From positions 1 to 42,961 of the forward strand of contig CACOMW010000010.1 in NCBI GenBank assembly GCA_902628365.1: a stretch of 42,961 nucleotides of DNA. The letters are read 5' to 3'. Below the pieces are notes generated by a model. It had not been told where the DNA came from, did no database searches, and worked only from the letters and a program-made list of their open reading frames with translations. Shown here piece after piece: positions 1 to 8,958 of this stretch (positions are counted from its first letter, which is position 1; each line of letters begins with the position of its first letter). Made by a program: the position numbers and the translations under genes. The stretch is from an uncultured Marinoscillum sp. (lineage in GTDB: Bacteria > Bacteroidota > Bacteroidia > Cytophagales > MED-G16).

Positions 1-1
1 T

Positions 2-1264
2 TGGGGTTGTATCCCTACTAAAGCATTGTTAAAAAGCGCTCAAGTATTTAGTTATGTTAATAAATCTGATGATTTTGGAATTAATGTTAAGAATGCTAGT
101 ATAAATTTCGATTCGGTTATAAATAGAAGTAGGTCTGTCGCTGATCGAATGAGTGAGGGTGTAAATTTTTTAATGAAAAAAAATAAAGTTGATGTAATCA
201 AAGGTTTTGGAATTGTAAAATCAAGGAATAAGGTTGAAGTTTTTGATAATGGCAACAAATCTAAAGTTTACCACTGTGATAATGTTATTTTAGCAACTGG
301 GGGAAAATCAAAAGAATTACCTAATATTCCCATAGATGGAGAAAAGATAATTGAATATAGGAAAGCTATGTCTTTAAGAAAACAACCAAAAAAAATTGTA
401 ATTGTTGGTTCGGGTGCAATAGGCTCTGAATTTGCTTATTTTTACAATAGTATTGGTACAGAAGTGACTCTAATTGAATTTCTTCCTAATATTCTTCCTT
501 TAGAAGATGATGATGTTTCTAAAGAATTACTAAAATCATTTACAAAAAATGGAATTAATGTTAAAGTAAATACTGAAGTTACTAATGTTGAAAAAAAAGG
601 AAAGACTTGTAAAGTTCATTTTAAGTCTGGATCAAAAAAAGATTATATTTCTTGCGATATAGTATTATCTGCAATTGGAGTTGACACTAATATAAAAGGA
701 ATTGGTTTGGAGGAGTTAGGTATAATATCTGAAAATGGAAAAATTAATGTTGATGAATACTATCAAACTAATATAGAAGGAGTTTATGCTATAGGTGATA
801 TAATTAAAGGTCCAGCATTAGCTCATGTTGCTTCTGCTGAAGGTATCATTTGTGTTGAAAAAATAGCTGGATTGAATGTAGAAACTTTAGATTACGATAA
901 TATACCATCCTGTACTTATTGTAGCCCTGAAGTTGCATCTGTTGGTTTTAATGAAAAAAGTGCTAAAGAATTAGGTTATGATATTCTTGTAGGTAAATTT
1001 CCTTTTATGGCTTCAGGAAAAGCTAATGCATCTGGTCATACAGATGGATTTGTAAAGGTTATTTTTGACAAAAAATATGGTGAATGGCTAGGTTGTCATA
1101 TGATTGGTTATAATGTTACTGAAATGATTGCTGAGGTTGTTGCAGCTAGAAATCTTGAAACAACTGGTCAAGAAATTATTAAGTCAGTTCATCCTCATCC
1201 TACAATGTCAGAAGCAATCATGGAAGCTACTGCGGCAGCATATGATGAAGTAATACATCTATAA
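2..1264 (+). CDS. lpdA: Dihydrolipoamide dehydrogenase (E3), 5'-truncated by window edge
   Basis: This flavoprotein reoxidises the lipoyl group of 2-oxoacid dehydrogenase complexes with NAD+. The reading frame is open from base 2 and begins within the redox motif [10 protein letters not shown], so about 45-50 N-terminal residues, including the FAD-binding GxGxxG and the first redox cysteine, lie outside the window. Visible are the second redox cysteine, an NAD-binding loop ([11 protein letters not shown]), the second FAD contact (VYAIGDI) and the C-terminal catalytic pair in [17 protein letters not shown] at 26 could be mistaken for a start but lies inside the conserved motif. The stop overlaps the stop of convergent sucD by 6 bases, placing two TCA-cycle-related genes end to end. 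The identification is firm; which complex it serves cannot be seen. Confidence 0.96.
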   Translation, partial: WGCIPTKALLKSAQVFSYVNKSDDFGINVKNASINFDSVINRSRSVADRMSEGVNFLMKKNKVDVIKGFGIVKSRNKVEVFDNGNKSKVYHCDNVILATGGKSKELPNIPIDGEKIIEYRKAMSLRKQPKKIVIVGSGAIGSEFAYFYNSIGTEVTLIEFLPNILPLEDDDVSKELLKSFTKNGINVKVNTEVTNVEKKGKTCKVHFKSGSKKDYISCDIVLSAIGVDTNIKGIGLEELGIISENGKINVDEYYQTNIEGVYAIGDIIKGPALAHVASAEGIICVEKIAGLNVETLDYDNIPSCTYCSPEVASVGFNEKSAKELGYDILVGKFPFMASGKANASGHTDGFVKVIFDKKYGEWLGCHMIGYNVTEMIAEVVAARNLETTGQEIIKSVHPHPTMSEAIMEATAAAYDEVIHL

Positions 1265-2128
1265 AACTTCTGATATTTTATTTCCTATTTCTGCAGGTGA
1301 TTTAACAACATGTAGACCACATTCTTTCATAATTTTCATTTTTGCTACGGCAGTATCATCTTTTCCTCCAATAATAGCTCCAGCATGACCCATTCTTTTA
1401 CCTGGGGGCGCTGTTTGCCCAGCAATAAAACCTACAACCGGTTTCTTGTTGCCATTCTCTTTGATCCATTTTGATGCGTCTGCCTCATAATTTCCACCAA
1501 TTTCTCCAATCATAACAATACCTTTAGTATCTGGATCATTCATGAATAATTTTACCGCATCTTTAGTTGATGTTCCTACAATAGGGTCGCCACCAATTCC
1601 TATTGCAGTAGATATTCCTAATCCCGCCTTGACGACTTGATCAGCAGCCTCGTAAGTTAATGTCCCAGATTTAGAAACAATTCCAATATTTCCCGACTTA
1701 AAAACAAAACCCGGCATGATTCCAACTTTAGCCTCACCTGGAGTAATTGCACCTGGGCAATTAGGGCCTAAAAGTGTAGAATTTTTACCTTTTAAATATG
1801 ATTTGACTTTAATCATATCTTTTACTGGAATTCCTTCAGTAATTGCAATTATTGTTTCTATTCCTGCATCTATTGATTCCATAATTGCATCTGAAGCAAA
1901 AGCAGGGGGAACAAAGATTAGAGAAACATTTGCATCTGTTTTTTTCTTTGCTTGATTTACGGTATTAAAAACAGGTCTTTCTAAGTGAGATAATCCTCCT
2001 TTACTAGGTGTAACCCCACCTACAACATTAGTTCCATAATTGATCATTTCTGATGCATGGAAAGTTCCTTCTGCTCCAGTAAAGCCTTGAACAATAACTT
2101 TAGAATTTTTATTGACTAAAACACTCAT
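1259..2128 (-). CDS. sucD: Succinyl-CoA ligase (ADP-forming) alpha subunit
   Basis: SucD forms succinyl-CoA synthetase with SucB and carries the phosphohistidine that relays phosphate during substrate-level phosphorylation in the TCA cycle. The 289-residue length matches the family. Visible motifs are the CoA-binding Rossmann region ([15 protein letters not shown]), [12 protein letters not shown], the SKSGTLTYE loop and the active-site histidine near residue 248 in GHAGAIIGG. The start ATG overlaps the stop of the upstream KdsC-like gene by 4 bases (ATGA), so it is the last gene of a four-gene minus-strand operon. sucB is not in the window; separation of sucB and sucD is common in Bacteroidota. 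Its placement behind carbohydrate genes is odd but may be incidental. Confidence 0.96.
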   Translation of the reverse strand: MSVLVNKNSKVIVQGFTGAEGTFHASEMINYGTNVVGGVTPSKGGLSHLERPVFNTVNQAKKKTDANVSLIFVPPAFASDAIMESIDAGIETIIAITEGIPVKDMIKVKSYLKGKNSTLLGPNCPGAITPGEAKVGIMPGFVFKSGNIGIVSKSGTLTYEAADQVVKAGLGISTAIGIGGDPIVGTSTKDAVKLFMNDPDTKGIVMIGEIGGNYEADASKWIKENGNKKPVVGFIAGQTAPPGKRMGHAGAIIGGKDDTAVAKMKIMKECGLHVVKSPAEIGNKISEVL

Positions 2129-2607
2129 ATATTTTTATTTTTCCTTAAATATAAGTCACTGAATTCCCTTACACAACCATCTCCTCCACAAGTATCTAAA
2201 ATTAGGGAAACTTTTTTCTTAATTTCATCAACTGCATCTTTTGGGCAAGCAGAAAATTTAACTAAATTAATTATGCCCATATCATTAATATCATCACCAA
2301 TAAAAGCAACATCTTCTAATTTAATATTTTTGGCAACAAGCCAGTTTTGAAGAACTTTATCTTTTGGATCATTTCCAACATAAATATCTTTAATTCCAAG
2401 GTATTTTGCTCTTGACAAAATAGCTCCTCCTCTTTCACTATTACTAATAATTCCGATTTCAACACCATGCTTCTGAAGTTCCATCATACCCACACCGTCT
2501 TTTGCGTTGAATTTTTTTGTTTCTTTTCCATCTTCATCAACATAAACTCCACCATCAGTTAGTGTTCCATCAACATCAACTATTAACATTTTAATTTTTG
2601 GAATCAT
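2125..2607 (-). CDS. kdsC: KdsC/YrbI-type HAD phosphatase (3-deoxy-octulosonate-8-P phosphatase-like)
   Basis: A C0-type HAD phosphatase. Family members hydrolyse Kdo-8-phosphate, or other 3-deoxy-ulosonate phosphates, before CMP activation. The 160-residue length is typical. The nucleophile and acid/base aspartates are D11 and D13 in [10 protein letters not shown], motif II is the serine in IISNS, the lysine is in NDPKDK and motif IV is GDDINDM. The C-terminal family signature is a variant, GGDGCVRE rather than GGxGAVRE. It starts 3 bases after the stop of the DAHP-synthase-like gene and overlaps sucD by 4 bases. Context with an aldolase that joins PEP to an aldose phosphate supports action on a 3-deoxy-ulosonate phosphate. 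Whether that is Kdo-8-P or a seven-carbon analogue cannot be decided from sequence alone. Confidence 0.88.
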   Translation of the reverse strand: MIPKIKMLIVDVDGTLTDGGVYVDEDGKETKKFNAKDGVGMMELQKHGVEIGIISNSERGGAILSRAKYLGIKDIYVGNDPKDKVLQNWLVAKNIKLEDVAFIGDDINDMGIINLVKFSACPKDAVDEIKKKVSLILDTCGGDGCVREFSDLYLRKNKNI

Positions 2608-2610
2608 ATT

Positions 2611-3609
2611 TTAAATAATATCTTTTCCCACAGCCTTAGCTATAGGTTTTAATGAATTAAACATATTTTTAAATTCGTTAAAATCTAATTGTTGAGCTGC
2701 ATCTGATTTAGCTATTTTCGGATTAGGATGGCTTTCAATTAGTAAACCATCAATTCCCATGGCTACACATGCTCTAGTTAGGTCCGGAACACCATAACTA
2801 TAACCCATTGCATGACTTGTATCTAGTATGATAGGTAGGTTTGTATATTCTTTAATGTATGAAACTCCACATAAATCCAATGTAAAGCGAGTGTAAGTTT
2901 CAAATGTTCTTATTCCTCTTTCACATAGCATTACATTTTCATTTCCACCTGATAATATGAATTCAGCAGCTTGAATAAATTCTTTTAGATTTGACCCAAA
3001 ACCTCTTTTTAGCAAAACAGGTTTATTTTGTTTTCCACATTTTTTTAATATTCCATGATCGTACATTGCTTTTGCCCCTATCTGAATAATATCTACATGC
3101 TCAATTACCTCATCCACATGAGATGCATCTCTAACTTCTGAAATAATATTTAAATTATATTTTTTTTTAATTTTTGATAATATTTTCAATCCTTCTAAAC
3201 CTAGGCCTTGAAATGAATAGGGAGAAGTTCTCGGTTTATAACAACCCGCTCTCAATGTTGTTAGATTTAGCTCTTTTACAAATTCTGCTGATTTAGTAAT
3301 TTGATCTATACTTTCAACAGAACAGGGGCCAGTTATTAATAATGTTTTGTTTGAATTACCTCCAATAGAAAAATTTTTAAAATTAATTTCTCTTGTTTTT
3401 TTTGAATAATTTTTACTTGATAATTGCATATCATTCTCCATAGTAAAATAATCTGCAATCTTATTTTTAAATTCGACAGGGGGTTCTTTTAATTTAGAGG
3501 GTGTTATCAAAATAAAAAAATTATTTTTTTTATAAATTATTGATTCAGTAAGCTTTGCTATTTTTTTTGCTTCTGGTTCTTTAATATTTTTTTTTAGATG
3601 TATTATCAT
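2611..3609 (-). CDS. DAHP synthase-like (class I-beta) aldolase with N-terminal regulatory-like domain
   Basis: The TIM-barrel part (about residues 88-325) resembles class I-beta 3-deoxy-7-phosphoheptulonate synthases, which condense PEP with erythrose-4-phosphate as the first step of the shikimate pathway. Visible signatures are GPCSVES with the metal cysteine C96, RAGCYKPRTSPYSFQGLG (the KPRTS erythrose-4-P motif), LLKRG, LCERGIRTFE, a SHA motif, the metal histidine in ESHPNP and a final metal aspartate in KSDAAQQL. About 87 N-terminal residues look like a diverged ferredoxin-like regulatory domain. Several normally constant positions differ: DTSHAMG for DPSHATG, TRFTLD for TRNTLD, and RGFGSN after LLKRG. 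The gene overlaps the epimerase-CBS gene by 4 bases. It may be the shikimate enzyme or a relative serving the adjacent KdsC-type phosphatase. Confidence 0.82.
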   Translation of the reverse strand: MIIHLKKNIKEPEAKKIAKLTESIIYKKNNFFILITPSKLKEPPVEFKNKIADYFTMENDMQLSSKNYSKKTREINFKNFSIGGNSNKTLLITGPCSVESIDQITKSAEFVKELNLTTLRAGCYKPRTSPYSFQGLGLEGLKILSKIKKKYNLNIISEVRDASHVDEVIEHVDIIQIGAKAMYDHGILKKCGKQNKPVLLKRGFGSNLKEFIQAAEFILSGGNENVMLCERGIRTFETYTRFTLDLCGVSYIKEYTNLPIILDTSHAMGYSYGVPDLTRACVAMGIDGLLIESHPNPKIAKSDAAQQLDFNEFKNMFNSLKPIAKAVGKDII

Positions 3610-4625
3610 GATTCACTAATTATTAGATCCCAGAATGTGATGCATCCTGTTAATTTATTTTTGTTATCAATTATAGGTATAAATGAAATAATAAAATCAT
3701 TCTTTTGAATTATTTTTAACATTTCACCAATTGAACAATTTTCATTAATAGTAATTGATTTTTTATTAACTAATTTATCTAAGTCTATTTTATTAAAATT
3801 TTCAAAGTTATTTAATATACCTTTTCTTATATCGGCATTACTTACTAAACCACAGTATTCTCCCTTATCATTTGTGAACATTACAAATCCTAAATTGTAC
3901 TTTTCAATAGTTAGTAAAGCTTTCTTGATCGAATTTTCTTTAATATTTAATACAGGACATTCTCCCAAATTTATCATGAAATCTTTAAGAATATATTCTG
4001 AATGTACAACTGAGCTTTTTAAAACATATAGTGCAGATGCTATATTTTTATGATTCATAAGGTAAGAGCCGGAAACACATGCTTGAACACCTAAAATTCT
4101 CATTATAAAACCTAGTTCATCATTGATTCCTCCATCAACATGAATTTTTATTTTAGGATATTTTGCTCTGCATTCTCTGATTTTTTTAAAGTTTTTAGTA
4201 TTAAATTTTCCTCCACTTTCTCCTGGAGTTGTTGTCATTAATAGTATAAAATCAATTTTGTTTTTATATTTCTCAATTATATCAATCGAAGTATTTGAGA
4301 CTACAGCTATACCAATCAATGTTTTTTTAAAAATAGGAATGGAAAATTTCTCTTTAATTGCCTCATATTGAAATGTTACAAATTCAATTTTCAAATCCCT
4401 TATATAATCAAAATATTTTGAGGGATTTTCAGAAATTATATGAAGATCTATTGGTATAGGACAGAGGCTTTTGATTCTTTTTATATCGGAAAAAATTTTT
4501 TCTTCATCTGATTTTTTATCATTAAAATCAATATGAATCATATCGATATTTAGTTCATCAAGAATTCTTATATTTTCTTCTAAATTTTTGTTTGAACTTG
4601 AATAAATTGAAGCAGATATTTTCAT
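3606..4625 (-). CDS. Ribulose-phosphate 3-epimerase-like domain fused to two CBS domains
   Basis: Residues 1 to about 205 have the pentulose-phosphate 3-epimerase fold: N-terminal ISASIYSSS, metal ligands H31 and D33 in HIDFND, H62 in IDLHII, the catalytic/metal D164 in HVDGGIND, a phosphate loop TTPGESGGKF and GSYLM. All four metal/acid-base positions expected for Rpe are kept, but the usual FHxE histidine is Q86. Residues from about 212 to 339 look like a pair of CBS domains, which normally bind adenosyl or other nucleotides and regulate the attached enzyme. This is the first gene of the minus-strand operon. A sugar-phosphate enzyme with two CBS domains recalls the KdsD layout (SIS plus two CBS), here with a different catalytic fold. 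Exact substrate unknown. Confidence 0.78.
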   Translation of the reverse strand: MKISASIYSSSNKNLEENIRILDELNIDMIHIDFNDKKSDEEKIFSDIKRIKSLCPIPIDLHIISENPSKYFDYIRDLKIEFVTFQYEAIKEKFSIPIFKKTLIGIAVVSNTSIDIIEKYKNKIDFILLMTTTPGESGGKFNTKNFKKIRECRAKYPKIKIHVDGGINDELGFIMRILGVQACVSGSYLMNHKNIASALYVLKSSVVHSEYILKDFMINLGECPVLNIKENSIKKALLTIEKYNLGFVMFTNDKGEYCGLVSNADIRKGILNNFENFNKIDLDKLVNKKSITINENCSIGEMLKIIQKNDFIISFIPIIDNKNKLTGCITFWDLIISES

Positions 4626-4632
4626 TAGTTAA

Positions 4633-4640
4633 CAAATATA
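4633..4640 (-). promoter_or_regulatory. Candidate -7 box for the epimerase-CBS operon
   Basis: On the minus strand the sequence reads TATATTTG, an exact match to the Bacteroidota -7 consensus TAnnTTTG. It lies only 7 bases upstream of the start codon, so a transcript from it would be leaderless or nearly so. No TTTG is found at the expected distance upstream, which keeps this weak. Confidence 0.3.
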
Positions 4641-4700
4641 AATTAATTACTAATTTTTTAATCTATATGATTTATAATTCATTGTTATTAAATTGTATAC

Positions 4701-6242
4701 ATGCTTAACCTAAGAATATTTTATATATTATTTTTTTTGTTTTCTTGTTCTAAGAAAAAATTAGATTTTTTTGAAGAATCAACTTCGCATTTAAGGTCAG
4801 AATCTTCGTTTCCTTTCTATCACGGAGTTGCTTCTGGTGATCCACTCCATGACGGAATTATACTATGGACAAGAGTGACTCCAAAATTCATAGATGAAGA
4901 AATTTTAGGAGAGTGGTATTTGTCACCTGATAGTGCCTTCAAAAGCATTCTTAAAAAAGGAAAATTTACTACCAATTTAGATAAAGATTTTACTATTAAA
5001 ATTGATGTGAGAGGCTTAGAGCCTGGAAAAAATTATTATTATTATTTTAGTTCTTTAGGCAAGAAATCTATTATTGGCAAAACCAAAACTACTTCTTTAG
5101 ATTCTGATGAATTAAATTTTGCAATTATAAGCTGTAGTGATTACCAAAGAGGGTATTTTAATTCTTATGCAGCGCTTGCAAATGAAAATAATTTAGATGC
5201 TGTTATCCATCTTGGTGATTATATATATGAATACAAAGCAAGAGATTATAGTAACGGTATATTTAATAGATTGCATATTCCTGATAAAGAATTAATTTCA
5301 TTGGCAGACTATAGAACAAGATACTCCCAATATAGACTTGATCCTGATCTTATTAAAGCTCATGCATCCCATCCATTCATAGTGATATGGGATGATCATG
5401 AAACTAGTAATGATACTTATATGTCTGGTGCGAAAAATCACCAGGTTTCTTCCGAGGGAAATTTTATGGATAGAAAGAAAAGTGCGATGCAGGCTTATTA
5501 TGAATGGCTTCCTATAAGAGAAAATATTAAACCTTATAGAAATTTTTCTTATGGAAACTTAGTTGATTTAATTATTCTAGAAGAAAGATTGGAGGGAAGA
5601 ACCAAACAAGCAAATAACTTAAAAGATCCTTCTTTATATGATAGTTCAAGAAGTATGCTTGGTTCAATCCAGCTCGATTGGTTTTTAAATAAGTTAAAAA
5701 ATTCGAATGCTAAGTGGAAAGTGATCGGCAATCAAGTCATATTTTCATATTTAAATTACGGTAGAGAAGATTTTAAAATAAATTTGGATTCATGGGATGG
5801 ATATCCTGAAGAAAGAGAAATGATTGCAAGTTTTATTCAAAATAATGATATAAAAAATGTAGTAATTGCAACAGGTGATACCCATCAGTCATGGGCATTT
5901 GAGGTTCATCACCTACCTTTTACAAATAAAAAAGCATATGCATTTGAATTTGGTACTCCAAGTATTAGTGCAGGTAATTCTGATGAAAGGTATTTTAATG
6001 CTCCAATCGATCAAATTATTGAACATGAAAAATACATAACAAATAGTCCAATGAACCCACATTTGAAATATTCAAACACAAGAGATCATGGTTATCTTAT
6101 TTTGTCTTTTGATAATGAGAATGTAATTGCAAAATGGGTATACGTCAATCCTCTTTTCAATAAAAGCGATTCAATAAAAAAAATTGTTAAAATCAAAGGG
6201 ATTCCAGAAAATTATACGCTTCATAGATTAAAATCAGACTAA
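4701..6242 (+). CDS. phoD: PhoD-family metallophosphatase, lipoprotein
   Basis: A phosphodiesterase/alkaline phosphatase of the PhoD family, likely releasing phosphate from organic esters at the cell envelope. The N-terminus (residues 1-16) is a short lipoprotein signal ending LFFLFSC, so it is predicted to be lipid-anchored rather than Tat-exported like the Bacillus enzyme. A PhoD N-terminal domain begins FYHGVASGDPLHDGIILWTR. The catalytic domain shows ISCSDYQRG, HLGDYIYEY, VIWDDHETSND near residue 230 and ATGDTHQSW near residue 393, all metal-site motifs. At 513 residues it is of normal length. It is transcribed divergently from the epimerase-CBS operon, with only 75 bases between, and is followed after 9 bases by an LpxL-like gene, so the two may share a transcript. 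No Pho box was recognised. Confidence 0.9.
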   Translation: MLNLRIFYILFFLFSCSKKKLDFFEESTSHLRSESSFPFYHGVASGDPLHDGIILWTRVTPKFIDEEILGEWYLSPDSAFKSILKKGKFTTNLDKDFTIKIDVRGLEPGKNYYYYFSSLGKKSIIGKTKTTSLDSDELNFAIISCSDYQRGYFNSYAALANENNLDAVIHLGDYIYEYKARDYSNGIFNRLHIPDKELISLADYRTRYSQYRLDPDLIKAHASHPFIVIWDDHETSNDTYMSGAKNHQVSSEGNFMDRKKSAMQAYYEWLPIRENIKPYRNFSYGNLVDLIILEERLEGRTKQANNLKDPSLYDSSRSMLGSIQLDWFLNKLKNSNAKWKVIGNQVIFSYLNYGREDFKINLDSWDGYPEEREMIASFIQNNDIKNVVIATGDTHQSWAFEVHHLPFTNKKAYAFEFGTPSISAGNSDERYFNAPIDQIIEHEKYITNSPMNPHLKYSNTRDHGYLILSFDNENVIAKWVYVNPLFNKSDSIKKIVKIKGIPENYTLHRLKSD

Positions 6243-6251
6243 CTCTTTTTT

Positions 6252-7094
6252 ATGAAATTTATATACTATATTTTTTCTATTCTACCTTTGAAATTATTAT
6301 ATGTTTTATCTGATTTAATGTCTTTTCTTTTAAAGAAATTTTATAGAAAAAATGTTGTAAAGAAGAATCTCATAAATTCTTTCCCAGAAAAAAATGATAA
6401 TGAAATTAATAATATTTATAATGATTTTTATAAAAACTTATGTGATCTATTTGTTGAGGTTATCAAGGCATATACAATCACATCAAAAGAAATCAAAAAA
6501 CGTGTTATAATAGAAAATTATGAAGAGATTGATAAGATAATAAAAAATGAAAAAAAACCTATAGTTATTTTAGCAACTCATCAGTGTAATTGGGAATGGC
6601 TTCTTTTAGCTGTTGGAGTTTATTTTAGAAGAAATTTTGTTTGTTCTTATAAACAACTCTCTAATAAAACTTTTGATGAAATCATGCTAAAAACAAGATC
6701 CAAATTTGGTATTAAAATGATCGAGGCAAAAGAGTCCATAACTTATCTAAATAAAAATCTAAATAAATTAGAAATTGTAGCTCTTGCAGCTGATCAATCT
6801 CCAAGAATAGATATGAAAGTATATTGGCAAAAACTTTTGAATCAAGAAACAGCTTTTTATAGAGGAATAGAACTGCTTCCAAAAAGATTCAAATCTAAAG
6901 TTTTTTTTATTTCCATGAGAAGGTCAATAAGGGGGATATATAATGTAAAATTAATCAATTTGGATTCTCCTCCATATGAATTAAAGAAATCGGAAATACT
7001 TCCAAAATACGTTGATTTTTTAGAAAAAGAAATTTATAAAAACCCTTCAGATTGGTTGTGGTCTCATAAGAGATGGAAGGTAAATAAAAGATAA
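6252..7094 (+). CDS. LpxL/HtrB-like lipid A acyltransferase
   Basis: A lysophospholipid/lipid A acyltransferase of the LpxL/LpxM family, expected to add a secondary acyl chain to lipid A at the inner membrane. An N-terminal hydrophobic segment (about residues 1-28) should anchor it. The catalytic HxxxxE motif is H110-E115 in ATHQCNWEW, and a second family block is ALAADQSPR. The 280-residue length fits Bacteroidota members, which are shorter than the E. coli enzymes. It starts 9 bases after phoD and ends 65 bases before lepA. With lpxH elsewhere in the window it supports a lipid-A-bearing outer membrane. The exact acyl donor and position on lipid A cannot be inferred; an ornithine-lipid or other lipid acyltransferase is less likely. 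Confidence 0.85.
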   Translation: MKFIYYIFSILPLKLLYVLSDLMSFLLKKFYRKNVVKKNLINSFPEKNDNEINNIYNDFYKNLCDLFVEVIKAYTITSKEIKKRVIIENYEEIDKIIKNEKKPIVILATHQCNWEWLLLAVGVYFRRNFVCSYKQLSNKTFDEIMLKTRSKFGIKMIEAKESITYLNKNLNKLEIVALAADQSPRIDMKVYWQKLLNQETAFYRGIELLPKRFKSKVFFISMRRSIRGIYNVKLINLDSPPYELKKSEILPKYVDFLEKEIYKNPSDWLWSHKRWKVNKR

Positions 7095-7115
7095 TTTTAT
7101 TATCAAGTTCATAAT

Positions 7116-7123
7116 TATTTTTG
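7116..7123 (+). promoter_or_regulatory. Candidate -7 box upstream of lepA
   Basis: TATTTTTG matches TAnnTTTG, the same -7 form found in front of the tRNA-tuf block and rpsL in this window. It lies 36 bases before the lepA start. No clear TTTG occurs 19-20 bases upstream, so it is only a candidate. Confidence 0.3.
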
Positions 7124-7159
7124 AAAAAATTATTACCTAATATTGTACTACAATAAATT

Positions 7160-8950
7160 ATGAAAAATATTAGAAACTTTTGCATTATAGCTCATATTGA
7201 TCATGGGAAGAGTACGCTTGCCGATAGACTCTTAGAATTTACTAATACTGTAGACAAAAGAGATATGAAAGATCAATTGCTTGACGATATGGATCTAGAG
7301 AAAGAAAGAGGTATAACAATTAAAAGTCATGCTGTTCAACTGAATTACAAATTTAATAATGAGGATTATATATTAAATTTAATAGATACTCCTGGTCATG
7401 TTGATTTCTCATATGAAGTCTCAAGGTCTATTGCGTCTTGCGAAGGTGCTCTTTTAGTAATTGATGCTTCGCAGGGTATTCAAGCTCAAACCATTTCAAA
7501 CTTATATTTAGCTTTAGAGCAAGGTTTAGAGATAATTCCTATCTTAAATAAAATAGATCTTCCTGGATCAATGATTGAAGAGGTTTCAGATCAAATAATT
7601 GACTTATTGGATTGTGATCCATCTGAAATTTTACATGTAAGTGCAAAAGATGGTATAGGTATTGATAATATTATAGATAAAATAATTAAAAAAATTCCTG
7701 AACCAAAGGGAAATGCCAAAGATAATTTACAGGCTATGGTTTTTGACTCTGTATTTAATTCTTTTAGAGGTGTTGAAGTTATATTTAGGATTTTCAATGG
7801 TACAATAAAAAAAGGTGATACTGTAAAATTTGTTAATACAAAAAAAACATATAATGTTGATGAAATCGGAATCTTAAAAATAAAAAAGGAACCTAAAGAT
7901 TTCTTAGAGGCTGGAAATGTTGGGTATTTAATATCAGGTATTAAAGAAGCAAAAGAAATTAAAGTTGGAGACACAATTACTCACAAAGATAACCCTACTC
8001 AAAATGAGATTAAAGGTTTTGAGGATGTAAAACCTATGGTTTTTGCTGGAATTTATCCTGTTGAAAATTCTGATTACGAGGATTTAAGAGCTTCCTTAGA
8101 AAAATTGCAATTAAATGATGCTTCCCTAGTATGGCAGCCTGAAACCTCTGTTGCATTAGGCTTTGGTTTTAGATGTGGGTTTTTAGGTATGCTTCATATG
8201 GAAATAATTCAAGAAAGGCTTGAAAGAGAATTCGATATGACAGTAATTACTACTGTTCCTTCTGTTGAATTTAAATGTTTTAAAACAGATGGGTCCACAA
8301 CAGAAATTTTTGCTCCATCCGATATGCCTCCAGTTACCAATATATCATACATAGAAGAGCCTATTATTAAAGCTCAAATAATTACAAAATCTGAGTATAT
8401 TGGTAATATTATAAAATTATGTCTAGATAAAAGAGGTATAATAAAAAATCAAGTGTACCTATCAAAGAGTAGGGTAGAGCTTTTATTCGACCTTCCACTT
8501 TCAGAAATTGTTTTTGATTTTTATGATAAACTTAAATCAACTTCTAGAGGATATGCTTCTTTTGATTACGAGTTATCAGGTTATATTAAATCAAAATTGG
8601 TTAAATTAGATATATTACTAAATGGAGAGAAAGTTGATGCATTATCAGCCATAGTCCATAAAGAAAAAGCATTTGAATGGGGTAAAAAGCTTTGTTTAAA
8701 ATTAAAAGAATTACTTCCAAGTCAAATGTTTGAAATAGCTATTCAAGCATCAATTGGAAATAAAATAATTGCAAGAGAAACTGTTAGGGCATTAAGAAAA
8801 AATGTGACTGCAAAATGTTATGGAGGAGACATCACAAGAAAGAGAAAGTTATTAGAAAAGCAAAAAAAAGGAAAGAAAAGAATGAGACAAGTTGGCAATG
8901 TTGAAATTCCTCAAGAAGCTTTTCTTGCTGTTTTAAAAATAGAAGAATAA
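7160..8950 (+). CDS. lepA: Elongation factor 4 (LepA), ribosomal back-translocase GTPase
   Basis: LepA is a translational GTPase that remodels stalled or post-translocation ribosomes and affects 30S assembly. The 596-residue length is standard. The G1 loop is AHIDHGKST near residue 11, the effector region contains [11 protein letters not shown]3 is DTPGH and G4 is NKID. The C-terminal LepA-specific region is recognisable from [19 protein letters not shown] to [16 protein letters not shown]. It is followed by folD after 8 bases, so the pair is probably cotranscribed. Confidence 0.98.
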   Translation: MKNIRNFCIIAHIDHGKSTLADRLLEFTNTVDKRDMKDQLLDDMDLEKERGITIKSHAVQLNYKFNNEDYILNLIDTPGHVDFSYEVSRSIASCEGALLVIDASQGIQAQTISNLYLALEQGLEIIPILNKIDLPGSMIEEVSDQIIDLLDCDPSEILHVSAKDGIGIDNIIDKIIKKIPEPKGNAKDNLQAMVFDSVFNSFRGVEVIFRIFNGTIKKGDTVKFVNTKKTYNVDEIGILKIKKEPKDFLEAGNVGYLISGIKEAKEIKVGDTITHKDNPTQNEIKGFEDVKPMVFAGIYPVENSDYEDLRASLEKLQLNDASLVWQPETSVALGFGFRCGFLGMLHMEIIQERLEREFDMTVITTVPSVEFKCFKTDGSTTEIFAPSDMPPVTNISYIEEPIIKAQIITKSEYIGNIIKLCLDKRGIIKNQVYLSKSRVELLFDLPLSEIVFDFYDKLKSTSRGYASFDYELSGYIKSKLVKLDILLNGEKVDALSAIVHKEKAFEWGKKLCLKLKELLPSQMFEIAIQASIGNKIIARETVRALRKNVTAKCYGGDITRKRKLLEKQKKGKKRMRQVGNVEIPQEAFLAVLKIEE

Positions 8951-8958
8951 TTATAATT

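Noticed and set aside
2611-3609. Calling this gene kdsA because it is next to a KdsC-type phosphatase
   Set aside because: The KPRTSPYSFQG and LCERGIRTFE blocks are those of DAHP synthases; the KdsA-specific KANRSS-type motif is absent.
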